This document shows, one piece after another, positions 27,063-36,180 of a stretch of DNA of 64,000 bases. Numbering within the stretch: position 1 is the first letter of the stretch; every line of letters starts with the position of its first letter. This DNA comes from Lysobacter_L cavernae (GTDB taxonomy: Bacteria > Pseudomonadota > Gammaproteobacteria > Xanthomonadales > Xanthomonadaceae), in assembly GCF_042648505.1 (NCBI RefSeq), contig NZ_JBHRXK010000005.1:142793-206792 (forward strand), written 5' to 3'. The notes under the pieces were generated by a model. The model did no database searches. It saw only the letters and a list, made by a program, of their open reading frames with translations, and was not told where the DNA came from. The position numbers and the translations under genes were made by a program.

Positions 27063-28355
27063 ATGCTCGATCCGAACCTGCTGCGCCATAATCCCGCCGA
27101 ACTCGCCACGCGCCTGCGCGAAACCCGTGGTTACGAACTCGACGCGAGCACGCTGGAGTCGCTGGAAAGCGAGCGCAAGCAGATCCAGGTCCGCACCCAG
27201 GAGCTGCAGAACCTGCGCAACACGCGCTCCAAGGCGATCGGCCAGGCCAAGGCCAAGGGCGAGGACGTCAGCGCGCTGATGGCCGAGGTCACCGGTTTTG
27301 GCGACGAGCTCAAGGCCAGCGAGGTGCGCCTGGAGACCATCCGTGGCGAGATCGAGGCAATCGCACTGGGCCTGCCCAATCTGCCGCACGAGTCGGTGCC
27401 GCCCGGCGATGACGAGGCGCACAACGTCGAACAGCACCGCTGGGGCACGCCGCGCGTGTTCGATTTCGCGGTCAAGGACCACGTCGAACTCGGCGCGCGC
27501 AACGGCTGGCTCGACGGCGACACCGCGGCCAAGCTCAGCGGCGCGCGTTTCACCGTGCTGCGTGGGCAATTGGCGCGCCTGCACCGTGCACTCGCGCAGT
27601 TCATGCTCGACCTGCACACCGACGAGCACGGCTACCAGGAAACCAATGTGCCGCTGCTGGTCAATGCCGACAGCATGCGTGGCACCGGGCAGTTGCCGAA
27701 GTTCGAGGAAGACCTGTTCGCCACTGCAGTCGGCGACGGCGAGACCGCGCACAAGCGCTACCTCATTCCGACTTCCGAAGTCCCGCTGACCAACATCGTC
27801 CGCGACGAGATCGTCGAAGACGCCGCGCTGCCGCTGCGCATGACCGCGCACTCGATGTGCTTCCGCGCCGAGGCCGGCAGCCACGGTCGCGACACCCGCG
27901 GCATGATCCGCCAGCACCAGTTCGAGAAGGTCGAGCTGGTCACGATCGCGCGCCCCGACGAGAGCTACGCCGAGCACGACCGCATGACCCGCTGCGCCGA
28001 AGTCGTGCTGGAGAAGCTCGGCCTGCCGTACCGCCGCATGCTGCTGTGCACCGGTGACATGGGCTTTGCCGCGACCAAGACCTTCGACCTGGAAGTCTGG
28101 CTGCCGTCGCAGGACACCTACCGCGAGATCTCCTCGTGCTCGAACTGCGAGGCGTTCCAGGCCCGGCGCATGCAGGCGCGCTGGCGCAACCCGGCCACTG
28201 GCAAGCCGGAGCTGGTGCACACGCTCAACGGCTCCGGCGTCGCGGTCGGCCGTGCGTTGATCGCGGTGATGGAGAACTACCAGAGCGCCGACGGCTCGAT
28301 CACCGTGCCCGAGGTATTGCGCCCGTACATGGGCGGCCTGGATCGCATCGAGTAA
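27063..28355 (+). CDS. serS: seryl-tRNA synthetase
   Basis: A 430-residue class II synthetase. The N-terminal coiled-coil arm (residues ~30-100, LESERKQIQVRTQELQNLRN), motif 2 (MCFRAEAGSHGRDTRGMIRQHQF, split by loop) and motif 3 (NGSGVAVGRALIAVMENYQ) are clear. It is single-copy in most genomes. A GATAAT box at 27016-27021 may be its -10 element, without a convincing -35. It is followed by a strong bidirectional terminator. Confidence 0.97.
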   Translation: MLDPNLLRHNPAELATRLRETRGYELDASTLESLESERKQIQVRTQELQNLRNTRSKAIGQAKAKGEDVSALMAEVTGFGDELKASEVRLETIRGEIEAIALGLPNLPHESVPPGDDEAHNVEQHRWGTPRVFDFAVKDHVELGARNGWLDGDTAAKLSGARFTVLRGQLARLHRALAQFMLDLHTDEHGYQETNVPLLVNADSMRGTGQLPKFEEDLFATAVGDGETAHKRYLIPTSEVPLTNIVRDEIVEDAALPLRMTAHSMCFRAEAGSHGRDTRGMIRQHQFEKVELVTIARPDESYAEHDRMTRCAEVVLEKLGLPYRRMLLCTGDMGFAATKTFDLEVWLPSQDTYREISSCSNCEAFQARRMQARWRNPATGKPELVHTLNGSGVAVGRALIAVMENYQSADGSITVPEVLRPYMGGLDRIE

Positions 28356-28387
28356 GGCGTGCCGCTGCTCGCCAAACCGACGAAAAA

Positions 28388-28412
28388 AACGGGCCCGCAT
28401 TGCGGGCCCGTT
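28388..28412. terminator. bidirectional terminator serS/azoR
   Basis: Stem AACGGGCCCGC / GCGGGCCCGTT with a short ATT loop. A seven-A run on its left side gives a U-tract for the minus strand; the right side (TTGCGTT) serves serS less well. Confidence 0.8.
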
Positions 28413-28453
28413 GCGTTACCGGTGAGGGGGAGGAGGGCGCCGGGTCGCCTGGC

Positions 28454-29038
28454 TCAGGCCGCTTTGCGCAGCGGCTGGCCGATCGCGGCGTGCGCAGCCG
28501 CCAGGGCGTCGGCGCGGTGCTGCGGCGAGTAGGCCACGCCTTCGGCGCGCACGATCTCGACGTCGTGAACCCCCAGGAAGCCGAACACCTGGCGCAGATA
28601 GGCCTCCTGGAAGTCCGCCGGGTTGCCGTCGCCGTACTGGCCGCCGCGGCCGCTGGCCACGATCACGCGCTTGCCGCCGGCCAGCCCTTGCTGCACGCCT
28701 TCGGCGGTGTAGCGGAACGTCCGCCCGGAGATCGCGATGCGGTCGATCCAGGCCTTCAGCGTCGAGGGAATGCTGAAGTTGTAAAACGGCGCACCGATCA
28801 CCACTACATCGGCAGCGAGGAACTGCTGCAGCACGCGCTCGGCGGCCGCGGCTTCGATCGGGTCGGCCTTGGCCAGCGAGCGGCCGGTCAGGTGCGGGAC
28901 CGGGTCGACATCGAGGTCGCGGTATTCGACGCGCAGCTCCGGCAGGGCTTCCTGCCAGCGTGTCACTATCGCGGCGCTGAGTTCGCGGGTGACCGAGTTT
29001 GCGCCGAGGGCGCTGGAATCCAGGTGCAGGAGCTTCAT
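28454..29038 (-). CDS. azoR: FMN-dependent NADH-azoreductase
   Basis: A 194-residue flavodoxin-fold enzyme reducing quinones and azo compounds. It opens MKLLHLDSSALGANSVTREL; FMN-site motifs are GAPFYNFSIPSTLKAWID and SGRGGQYGDG. Start ATG 29038 is typical; an in-frame ATG at 29065 is unlikely. It is divergent from a LysR regulator with a 118-base gap holding a 14-base palindrome, a usual azoR/LysR arrangement. Confidence 0.92.
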   Translation of the reverse strand: MKLLHLDSSALGANSVTRELSAAIVTRWQEALPELRVEYRDLDVDPVPHLTGRSLAKADPIEAAAAERVLQQFLAADVVVIGAPFYNFSIPSTLKAWIDRIAISGRTFRYTAEGVQQGLAGGKRVIVASGRGGQYGDGNPADFQEAYLRQVFGFLGVHDVEIVRAEGVAYSPQHRADALAAAHAAIGQPLRKAA

Positions 29039-29134
29039 GGCGGGCCTCTTGGGCGTAGGCGGCACGGCGCCGCGTTGGAGCCCAATCTAGATCGTTGCCA
29101 TATCGGGATAAAGCTGGTCAAATATCACTGATTG

Positions 29135-29148
29135 TTCCAAATTTGGAA
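29135..29148. promoter_or_regulatory. LysR-type operator candidate
   Basis: Perfect palindrome TTCCAAATTTGGAA containing the T-N11-A pattern, 9 bases upstream of the lysR start and 97 bases upstream of azoR. It probably binds the adjacent LysR protein. Confidence 0.6.
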
Positions 29149-29156
29149 TTGCTGCC

Positions 29157-30164
29157 ATGCACGACCTCAACGACCTCTATTACTTCGCCATGGTGGTCGA
29201 CCACGGTGGATTCGCCGCGGCCGAGCGCGCACTGGGCATTCCCAAGTCGCGCCTGAGCCGGCGCATCAGCCAGCTCGAGACCGACCTGGGCGTGCGCCTG
29301 CTGCAGCGCTCGACCCGCCGCTTCGCGGTGACCGACGTCGGCAACAGCGTCTACCGCCATGCGCAGTCGATGCTGGCCGAGGCGCAGGCCGCGCACGAGG
29401 TGGTCGACCGGCTCAGCGCCGAGCCGCGCGGGCTGATCCGGGTCAGTGTGCCGGTCGGCGTGGCCCAGCAGCAGATGCCGCTGCTGCTGCCCGAGTTCCT
29501 GGCCCGTTACCCGCAGGTGCGGGTGCAGCTGCATGTGAGCAACCGCCGCGTCGACATCATCAACGAAGGCATCGACGTCGCCATGCGCGTGCGTTCCAAG
29601 CTCGACGACGACGGCAGCCTGGTGATGCGCAGCTTCGGCCAGATCCAGGAGCTGCTGGTGGCCAGTCCGGACTACCTGCGCCGCATGGGCCGGCCGAAGA
29701 ACCCCGACGAACTGGGCGACCACGTCACCATGAGCATGAGCGAGGAGGAGTCGCGCCAGCGCTGGGAGCTGCACGGCCCGGACGGCGACGTGCGTCGCGT
29801 CGAACTCAAGCCACGCGTGATGGGCTTCGACTTCCCGATGCTGATGGCGCTGGCCAAGCAGGGCGTGGGCATCACCCTGCTGCCAGAGACGATCTGCGCC
29901 GACGCCGTGCGCCGCGGCGAACTGGAGGTCGTATTGCCGCAATGGCGGCTGCCGCAGGGCATCTTCCATGCCGTGTTCGCCTCGCGCCGCGGCCTGTTGC
30001 CGGCAGTGCGCGTGTTCATCGACTTCATCGCCGAGAAGGCACCGGCCCTGGTCGAGTCGGCGCGGCTGCAGTGCAGCGAGATCAAGGGCATGCCGTGCCC
30101 GGACGGTGCCGAGAAAATTCCGCCGCTGAACATCCCGCCGCCGCGCATCGTCACGCAGGCATGA
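29157..30164 (+). CDS. LysR-family regulator (likely of azoR)
   Basis: A 335-residue LysR protein with helix-turn-helix LNDLYYFAMVVDHGGF...ALGIPKSRLSRRISQLE and a substrate-binding-fold effector domain (GLIRVSVPVGVAQQQMP..., QGVGITLLPETIC). It is divergent from azoR and has the palindrome at 29135-29148 in its own promoter, so both autoregulation and azoR control are likely. The C-terminus is about 35 residues longer than the usual ~300-residue LysR. Confidence 0.9.
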   Translation: MHDLNDLYYFAMVVDHGGFAAAERALGIPKSRLSRRISQLETDLGVRLLQRSTRRFAVTDVGNSVYRHAQSMLAEAQAAHEVVDRLSAEPRGLIRVSVPVGVAQQQMPLLLPEFLARYPQVRVQLHVSNRRVDIINEGIDVAMRVRSKLDDDGSLVMRSFGQIQELLVASPDYLRRMGRPKNPDELGDHVTMSMSEEESRQRWELHGPDGDVRRVELKPRVMGFDFPMLMALAKQGVGITLLPETICADAVRRGELEVVLPQWRLPQGIFHAVFASRRGLLPAVRVFIDFIAEKAPALVESARLQCSEIKGMPCPDGAEKIPPLNIPPPRIVTQA

Positions 30165-30205
30165 GAGAATGCGCCGCCGCGTCAGCGCGGTCGCGCATCC
30201 ATCAC

Positions 30206-30295
30206 GGAGAGATGGCCGAGCGGTTTAAGGCACCGGTCTTGAAAACCGGCGAAGGGTCAAACCTTCCGTGGGTTCGAATCCCACTCTCTCCGCCA
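30206..30295 (+). tRNA. tRNA-Ser (TGA)
   Basis: A 90-base class II tRNA with acceptor GGAGAGA/TCTCTCC, D-arm GGCCGAGCGGTTTAAGGC, anticodon loop TCTTGAAAA reading TGA, long variable arm and encoded CCA. Confidence 0.97.
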
Positions 30296-30412
30296 TTTCG
30301 TGGCTGCGCTCGCGCGATTACCGGCCTCGGCAGCAAGCGGGGCGCTTGCATGGGGCGCGATCTGACGGCCCGCAATCACCGCGCTCACCGAATGGTCTCC
30401 GTCAATCGACTC

Positions 30413-30447
30413 AAGCAAAAAGCCCGCTATGTGCGGGCTTTTTGCTT
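30413..30447. terminator. strong bidirectional terminator
   Basis: Perfect 15-base stem AAGCAAAAAGCCCGC / GCGGGCTTTTTGCTT with a 5-base loop. It ends tRNA-Ser on the plus strand and the PEP-mutase family gene on the minus strand. Confidence 0.9.
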
Positions 30448-30470
30448 TCAGGCTGAGGTCAGGTCGAAGA

Positions 30471-31271
30471 TCAACGGTCAGCGAACAGGGCGTTGATCGC
30501 GGAATAGCCGATGGGACTTTCATCCGCCGGGGCGCGGCCATCGCGCAGGAACGCGGTGGCGAGGCGCTGGGTGTAGGCGAGCCCCGACTCGGCCAGGCCC
30601 GAGCCCGCGCTCAGGCGACGCACGCCCAGCGACTTCAGTTCGTCGGGGCCGGGCAGGTTGGGGCGCAGCATCACGTTGAGTGGCAGGCGGGCTTGCGACG
30701 CGACGGCCGCGATCTCCGCACCATCGCTGATGCCCGGAACGAACAAGCCATCGGCACCGGCCTCGCGGTAGCGCGCGGCGCGGGCTAGGGTGACCTCGAC
30801 GCGCTCGCCGGGCGGTGCCAGGCCACGCAGGTAGACGTCGGTGCGGGCGTTGACGAATACGTCGGTGCCACGCTGCGCGCAGGCGCGCTTGATCTGCTCG
30901 ATCTTGGCGCAGAGCAGCGCCGGATCGCCGCCGCCGTCCTCGAGGTTGATGCCGGCCACGCCGGCTTCGGCGAGGTCAGCGACGGTCGCGGCGACGACGG
31001 TGGGATCGTCGGAATAACCGCCCTCGACATCGATGCTGAGCGGCACCCGGATCACACGCAGGATGTCGGCGACGGTGGCGGTCAGTCGCGACACCGGCAA
31101 CTGGTCACCGTCGGCATAGCCGTGCGCCCAGGCCATGCCGGCGCTGGTGGTGGCGATGGCCGGCGCGCCCAGGCTCTCGATCAGGCGCGCGCTGCCGGCG
31201 TCCCAGGCGTTGGCGAGCAACAACAGGCCATCGGTATGCAATTGGCGGAAAAAGTCGACGTGGGTGCTCAT
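30471..31271 (-). CDS. isocitrate lyase/PEP mutase family protein
   Basis: A 266-residue TIM-barrel enzyme. Motifs are LANAWDAGSARLIE, SIDVEGGYSDDP (metal-site region), GINLEDG and VFVNARTDVYLR. The isocitrate-lyase KKCGH signature is absent, so it is a mutase/carboxyvinyl-carboxyphosphonate mutase or oxaloacetase type. Start ATG 31271 (MSTHVDFF). Substrate is not deducible. Confidence 0.88.
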   Translation of the reverse strand: MSTHVDFFRQLHTDGLLLLANAWDAGSARLIESLGAPAIATTSAGMAWAHGYADGDQLPVSRLTATVADILRVIRVPLSIDVEGGYSDDPTVVAATVADLAEAGVAGINLEDGGGDPALLCAKIEQIKRACAQRGTDVFVNARTDVYLRGLAPPGERVEVTLARAARYREAGADGLFVPGISDGAEIAAVASQARLPLNVMLRPNLPGPDELKSLGVRRLSAGSGLAESGLAYTQRLATAFLRDGRAPADESPIGYSAINALFADR

Positions 31272-31332
31272 GCAAGCCTCAGGGAAGTCGTTGCCACATG
31301 CTGACAGAAGCCGGGGCATGCGGCTCGCTGTT

Positions 31333-31380
31333 TTCGGACATCCATGTTTTCGGACGTCTGCATATTCGGACGTCTATCGG
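31333..31380. repeat. three imperfect 16-base tandem repeats
   Basis: The unit TTCGGACGTCTGCATA is repeated about three times in a row (TTCGGACATCCATGTT, TTCGGACGTCTGCATA, TTCGGACGTCTATCGG), overlapping the 3' end of the M28 peptidase gene. Too few and too gapless to be CRISPR. Confidence 0.75.
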
Positions 31381-32303
31381 CGTGAACCGGCCACGGGCTT
31401 CGCTGACTGCGGTGCTGCCGCATCCCAGCGCCGCAACGCCTGCTCGACCGCAGACACGCCGCGCGCTGCGGCGTCGGCGTCGATCTGCGCCACGGTATCG
31501 CGCTCGCTGTGGATCACCTGCATGACTTTGGGCGGCGCGGCGAGTTTCTTGCCGGCGTAGGCGTCGAGGATCAACTTGATCTCGTCGCCGCCGACCAGCG
31601 AGTACGACACCGCCGGCCAGCCGGCCTTGAGGAAAGCGAGGTGATCGGTCGGTGGATAGTGCTCACCGGACGAGAAGCCCAGTTGCGCCGCATGCGCGCT
31701 TGTTTGGCTGGCCTGGGCGAGGGCCTGGCCGGCTTCGGGCGCCATCATCCACAGCGTGTCGCCCCAACCGAACACGTCGAAGTTGACGTACAACGCGGGT
31801 TGGGTGCCGCCGTCGGCGACATAGGCCTTGGCGCCGAGCAGGCCGCGCTCCTCCAGGTCCCAGAACGCGATCGCGATGCGGTGGTGCTGCAGCGGCTGCT
31901 GTTTGAGGCGTTGTGCCAGTGCCAGCACGGTTGCGCTGCCCGAAGCGTTGTCGGTAGCGCCGTTGCCTTTCTCGACGCGGTCGGAGTGCGCGCCGAGCAG
32001 CAGCAACGGTGCGCCGGCCGGACCGCCGAGATCGGCGAGCAGGTTCTCGCCCCGCTGTCCGTTGATCTCGAATGGCGCCTTGCGCCAGGCGATGCCGAGC
32101 GTGTCGAGGCGTTGGCTGATGGCGGCGCGGCGCTGGGCGTTTTCGCCTGCGTTCGCAATCGAGCGGACATCGGCGAGCCAGGTGCTGGCCGCCGGGGCGG
32201 CCGCCCCGGACGCGGGCTGGTTGCGCACCGCGTGTGGCGCCTGCGAACAAGCGGCGAGCAGCAGGGTGGAGAGGGCTAGGGCGCAGGGCAGGCTATGGCG
32301 CAT
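31374..32303 (-). CDS. M28-family zinc metallopeptidase lipoprotein
   Basis: A 309-residue exported aminopeptidase-type protein. The signal with lipobox (LLLAAC, Cys ~residue 19) precedes a Pro/Ala linker. Zinc and catalytic residues are seen in GAHSDRVEKGNGATDNASG (His and Asp), WDLEERGLLGA (Glu-Glu) and VIHSERDT (last His). Start ATG 32303. Its last codons fall within the 16-base repeat tract, so that copy number could change its C-terminus. Substrate unknown. Confidence 0.88.
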   Translation of the reverse strand: MRHSLPCALALSTLLLAACSQAPHAVRNQPASGAAAPAASTWLADVRSIANAGENAQRRAAISQRLDTLGIAWRKAPFEINGQRGENLLADLGGPAGAPLLLLGAHSDRVEKGNGATDNASGSATVLALAQRLKQQPLQHHRIAIAFWDLEERGLLGAKAYVADGGTQPALYVNFDVFGWGDTLWMMAPEAGQALAQASQTSAHAAQLGFSSGEHYPPTDHLAFLKAGWPAVSYSLVGGDEIKLILDAYAGKKLAAPPKVMQVIHSERDTVAQIDADAAARGVSAVEQALRRWDAAAPQSAKPVAGSRR

Positions 32304-32436
32304 GGCGACTTCCTTGAAAGTAGCGCGCAGTGTGCACCAGGCCGGCTTCGCCGGCAGGGCCAGCGGGCCGCAGGTTGCGCGCTCTCCGGGGGCCGCGTAG
32401 CCTCGCGGAATGGGGCATTGATCACGGGGGAAAGGG

Positions 32437-33084
32437 ATGACCATCCGGGTTTTCATCGTGGACGACCATGCGCTGGTAAGGACCGGCATGCGCATGATCC
32501 TGTCGGCCGAGACCGACATCGTGGTGGTCGGCGACGCCGAAAGCGGCGAGCTGGCGTTGCCGCAGATCCGCAAGCTCACGCCTGACGTCGTGCTGTGCGA
32601 CCTGCACCTGCCGGGCGTCAGCGGACTGGAGGTGACCGAACGCATCGTCAAAGGCGATCACGGCACGCGGGTGATCATCGTGTCGGTGCTGGAGGACGGG
32701 CCGTTGCCCAAGCGCCTGCTCGAAGCCGGCGCCTCCGGCTATGTCGGCAAGGGTGGTGACGCCGCCGAGTTGCTGCGCGCGGTGCGCGACGTGTCCCGCG
32801 GCAAACGCTACCTCGCCAGCGGCATTGCCCAGAACCTGGCGTTGGCCGGCATCGGCGGCAGTGCTTCGCCGTTCGACGAGCTGTCCCCACGCGAGGTGGA
32901 GGTTGCGCTGCTGCTGGTGCAGGGCCTGCGCCAGGAAGACATCGCCAAGCGACTCAACCTCAGCGCCAAGACCGTCAACACCCACAAGACACGGCTGTTC
33001 GAGAAGCTTGGCATCACCGACAGCATCGCGCTCGCGCGCCTGGCCAGCCAGTACGGCCTGGTCGATCCGGCCCACGCGCTGTAA
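32437..33084 (+). CDS. NarL/LuxR-family response regulator (UvrY/GacA-like)
   Basis: A 215-residue two-domain regulator. The receiver has VDDHALVRTGMRMIL, the phospho-acceptor Asp in VVLCDLHLPG (~residue 54) and the conserved Lys in SGYVGKGG. The C-terminal LuxR helix-turn-helix reads LSPREVEVALLLVQGLRQEDIAKRL (split), AKTVNTHKTRLFEKLGI. Similarity to GacA/UvrY is notable, but uvrC, the usual neighbour of uvrY, is 30 kb away. No sensor kinase is adjacent. Confidence 0.88.
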   Translation: MTIRVFIVDDHALVRTGMRMILSAETDIVVVGDAESGELALPQIRKLTPDVVLCDLHLPGVSGLEVTERIVKGDHGTRVIIVSVLEDGPLPKRLLEAGASGYVGKGGDAAELLRAVRDVSRGKRYLASGIAQNLALAGIGGSASPFDELSPREVEVALLLVQGLRQEDIAKRLNLSAKTVNTHKTRLFEKLGITDSIALARLASQYGLVDPAHAL

Positions 33085-33093
33085 GCCCTGAAA

Positions 33094-33124
33094 CAACACT
33101 GGCCGCTCGTGGCGGCCAGTGTTG
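33094..33124. terminator. convergent terminator response regulator/rne
   Basis: Perfect 13-base stem CAACACTGGCCGC / GCGGCCAGTGTTG with a 5-base loop, between two converging genes. T-tracts are weak on both sides. Confidence 0.7.
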
Positions 33125-33144
33125 GGGTTACTGCGGGTATCGCG

Positions 33145-36100
33145 TCAGACGCGATGTTCCTCGTGCTGCTTCGGTGCTTCGTCCTGCGAGGCATCCGGCT
33201 GTGCCGCCGTCTCGCCTTGCACCGCGGCTTCCGCCGGCTCGGGTGCCGGTGCCGACGGCTGCGGCAGCGTGTCGAACAGGCCCGCGGTGCGCGGCGTGGC
33301 CGGTTCGGCTACGTCCGGCGTCGGAGCGACTTCTTGCGGACGCGAATCGGCTACTTCACTGGCGTCGGGCTTCTCGGGCGCGGTCGGCGCGGTCGGCTGC
33401 GGTTCGACGACGGTGACTTCCTCGACCACGGTCTCTTCGACAACAGCCTCTTCGACCACGGCCGGCGGCGGCACCACGGTGGGCGTGACCTGCGTGTTTT
33501 CGACGACGGCTTGCGGAGCCGGAGGCTCGTCCTGCGTTGCGGTCGGTGCGGTTTCGACCGCCGCGGGGGGCGGGGTCTGCGTCTCTGCGTGCGCAGCGGG
33601 GAGGGCGGATTCGGCTTCCGACGCAGCTTCTGGCGCCGCAATGATCACGGCGGCGACTGCGGCGACGGCCGGTGCAACCTGGGCACGGGGGGCCGGCTTC
33701 GGTGCTTCGGTCACGTCCTCGAAATCGAATTCCGGCTGCGAACGGTTGGCCAGCGGTGCCGGTGCGGCCCCGGGCTCGTCGCCTGCGTTGTCGTCTTCGT
33801 CATCGAGCAGCGCGTCGTCATGCAGCTGCGCCTCACCGGCGGCACCGGTCTCGCCTGCACCGCGACGACGGCGGCGACCACCGCGGCGGCCACGGCGGCG
33901 GCGGCCAGCGCCTTCGCCTAGGGCCTCGTTGCCAACCGATGCGGCGTCCTGGTCGACGGTAACTGCCTCGCTGGTTGCAGCCGCTTCGAATTTCACCGCC
34001 TCGCTTCCAGCGACCGCGGCGTCCGTTGCGACAGCGATGGCGGGCAGGGCGACGACTGCTTCGATGGCCGGGGTTGCTGCCTCCGGCTTGCTGGCGGCGG
34101 CCGGCCTGGGCTCGCGCGGCGGACGCGGCGCATTCTGCGTCGCGCCTTGGGCGTTGCCCGGGCGCTCCTCGTTCTGCGGCTTGGGCGGCTTGGGCTGTTG
34201 CGCCTGCGGCTTGGGCGGCTGCGCTGCCTGCTTCTGCGGACGGTTCTGCTGCTGACCGGCCGGGCTGGCGCCCTGGGCCTGGGCTTGCTGCGGCTTTTCG
34301 CGGCGCGGCTCGTCGCGACGACCGTCGCGGCCCGGCTTGCCGCTGCGGCCGTCACGGCGCTGACCGTTGCGGTCATTGCGCTCGTTGCGGCCGCGGTTGT
34401 CCTGGCCGCGAGCCGTCGGGGCAGCTTCGGCCGCAGAGGCGCCTGTGGGCTGACTGCCGCCGAAGAAACGCAGGATGCGCTCGACCACGCCGATCGAATG
34501 CGTCGGCGTGGCGGCGACCGGTGCCGGGGCGGGAACCGCGGCGGCGACCGGGGTCTCGCGCGGCTCGCGCAGCGGGGCCGGCTGGGTCGGCTTGACGTTG
34601 GTGACGGCCGGCAGGTCCGGGATGTTGAGGTGGGCCTTGGTCAGCGCGTGGGTCGGCAGCTTGCGCGGGGTGCCGCGGTGGTAGCTGGGCTTGCTGGTTT
34701 CCTCGCCGAGCTCGTTCTCGCGGATGCGCGTGACCTCGTAATGCGGGGTGTGCAACTGCTCGTCGGCAACGATCACGATCGGCGCGTCATGGCGCTTCTC
34801 GATCTCGCTCAGCGCGCGGCGCTTCTCGTTGAGCAGGTAGTTGGCGATCTCGGTCGGTGCCTGCACCAGCACCTGGCCGGTGTTTTCCTTCATCGCGTGC
34901 TCTTCGGCCAGGCGCAGGATCGACAGCGACAGCGACTCGACGCTGCGCATGCGGCCGTGGCCGTCGCAGCGCGGGCACACCAGCTGGCTCGACTCGCCCA
35001 GCGACGGGCGCAGGCGCTGGCGGCTCATTTCCATCAGGCCGAAGCGCGAGATGCGGCCGATCTGCACGCGGGCGCGATCGGACTTGAGCGCGTTCTGCAG
35101 ACGGTTCTCGACATCGCGCTGGTGCTTGTTGCTCGACATGTCGATGAAGTCGATCACCACCAGGCCGCCGAGGTCACGCAGGCGCAGCTGACGGGCCACT
35201 TCTTCGGCGGCTTCCAGGTTGGTGTGGAACGCGGTTTCCTCGATGTCGCCGCCCTTGGTGGCGCGCGCCGAGTTGACGTCGACCGCGGTCAGCGCCTCGG
35301 TCTGATCGATCACCAGCGCGCCGCCGGAGGGCAGGCGCACTTCGCGCTCGTAGGCGTTCTCGATCTGCGATTCGATCTGGAAGCGGTTGAACAGCGGGGT
35401 GTCGTCGGTGTAGTGCTTGAGCTTGCGCAGGTTGTGCGGCATCACCTGCTCGACGAAGTCGCGCGCCTCGGCGTACATCTCCGGCGTGTCGACCAGGATT
35501 TCGCCGATGTCCGGGCGCATGTAGTCGCGCAGGGCGCGGATGATCAGGCGCGATTCGGCGTAGATCAGGAACGGCGCCGGTTTGGTCAATGCGGCCTCGG
35601 CGACCGACTTCCAGATCTGCAGCAGGTAATCCAGGTCCCACTGCAGTTCTTCGGCATCGCGGCCGACGCCGGCGGTGCGGATGATCACACCCATGTCGTC
35701 GGGGATCGCCAGCGAGTCCATCGCTTTCTTGAGCTCGGCGCGGTCGTCGCCTTCGATACGGCGCGAAACGCCGCCCGCAGTCGGCGAGTTCGGCATCAGC
35801 ACCATGTAGCGGCCGGCCAGCGAGATGAACGTGGTCAGGGCGGCGCCCTTGTTGCCGCGCTCTTCCTTGTCAACCTGGACCACGACCTCCTGGCCTTCGC
35901 GCAGCAGTTCGCGCAGCCCGGCCTTGTTGTGGTCGACGCCCGCCTGGAAGTAGTCGCGGGAGATTTCCTTCAGCGGCAGGAAGCCGTGGCGCTCGGCGCC
36001 GTATTCGACGAAGGCAGCTTCAAGGGAAGGCTCGAGCCGGGTGATGCGCCCCTTGTAGATGTTGGACTTCTTCTGTTCCTTCGCCGGTTGCTCGATGTCG

Positions 36101-36180
36101 ATGTCGTACAGGTTCTGCCCGTCGACGATGGCGACGCGCAGTTCTTCTGCCTGCGTCGCATTGATCAGCATGCGTTTCAT
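33145..36180 (-). CDS. rne: ribonuclease E
   Basis: A 1011-residue endoribonuclease, core of the RNA degradosome. The N-terminal half has the S1 domain (KSNIYKGRITRLEPSLEAAF, residues ~39-60), the DNase I-like active site (TAVDVNSARATKG and VVIDFIDM with the two Asp) and the zinc link CPRCDGHG. The C-terminal ~500 residues are a disordered scaffold, with Arg-rich RNA-binding tracts (GRRRRGRRGGRRRRRG) and long Ala/Pro/Val/Glu stretches. The gene is divergent from rluC with a 446-base gap, as in enterics. Confidence 0.96.
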   Translation of the reverse strand: MKRMLINATQAEELRVAIVDGQNLYDIDIEQPAKEQKKSNIYKGRITRLEPSLEAAFVEYGAERHGFLPLKEISRDYFQAGVDHNKAGLRELLREGQEVVVQVDKEERGNKGAALTTFISLAGRYMVLMPNSPTAGGVSRRIEGDDRAELKKAMDSLAIPDDMGVIIRTAGVGRDAEELQWDLDYLLQIWKSVAEAALTKPAPFLIYAESRLIIRALRDYMRPDIGEILVDTPEMYAEARDFVEQVMPHNLRKLKHYTDDTPLFNRFQIESQIENAYEREVRLPSGGALVIDQTEALTAVDVNSARATKGGDIEETAFHTNLEAAEEVARQLRLRDLGGLVVIDFIDMSSNKHQRDVENRLQNALKSDRARVQIGRISRFGLMEMSRQRLRPSLGESSQLVCPRCDGHGRMRSVESLSLSILRLAEEHAMKENTGQVLVQAPTEIANYLLNEKRRALSEIEKRHDAPIVIVADEQLHTPHYEVTRIRENELGEETSKPSYHRGTPRKLPTHALTKAHLNIPDLPAVTNVKPTQPAPLREPRETPVAAAVPAPAPVAATPTHSIGVVERILRFFGGSQPTGASAAEAAPTARGQDNRGRNERNDRNGQRRDGRSGKPGRDGRRDEPRREKPQQAQAQGASPAGQQQNRPQKQAAQPPKPQAQQPKPPKPQNEERPGNAQGATQNAPRPPREPRPAAASKPEAATPAIEAVVALPAIAVATDAAVAGSEAVKFEAAATSEAVTVDQDAASVGNEALGEGAGRRRRGRRGGRRRRRGAGETGAAGEAQLHDDALLDDEDDNAGDEPGAAPAPLANRSQPEFDFEDVTEAPKPAPRAQVAPAVAAVAAVIIAAPEAASEAESALPAAHAETQTPPPAAVETAPTATQDEPPAPQAVVENTQVTPTVVPPPAVVEEAVVEETVVEEVTVVEPQPTAPTAPEKPDASEVADSRPQEVAPTPDVAEPATPRTAGLFDTLPQPSAPAPEPAEAAVQGETAAQPDASQDEAPKQHEEHRV

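Noticed and set aside
31333..31380. Possible CRISPR-like repeat
   Set aside because: Only three units, head-to-tail with no spacers, and no cas genes in the window.
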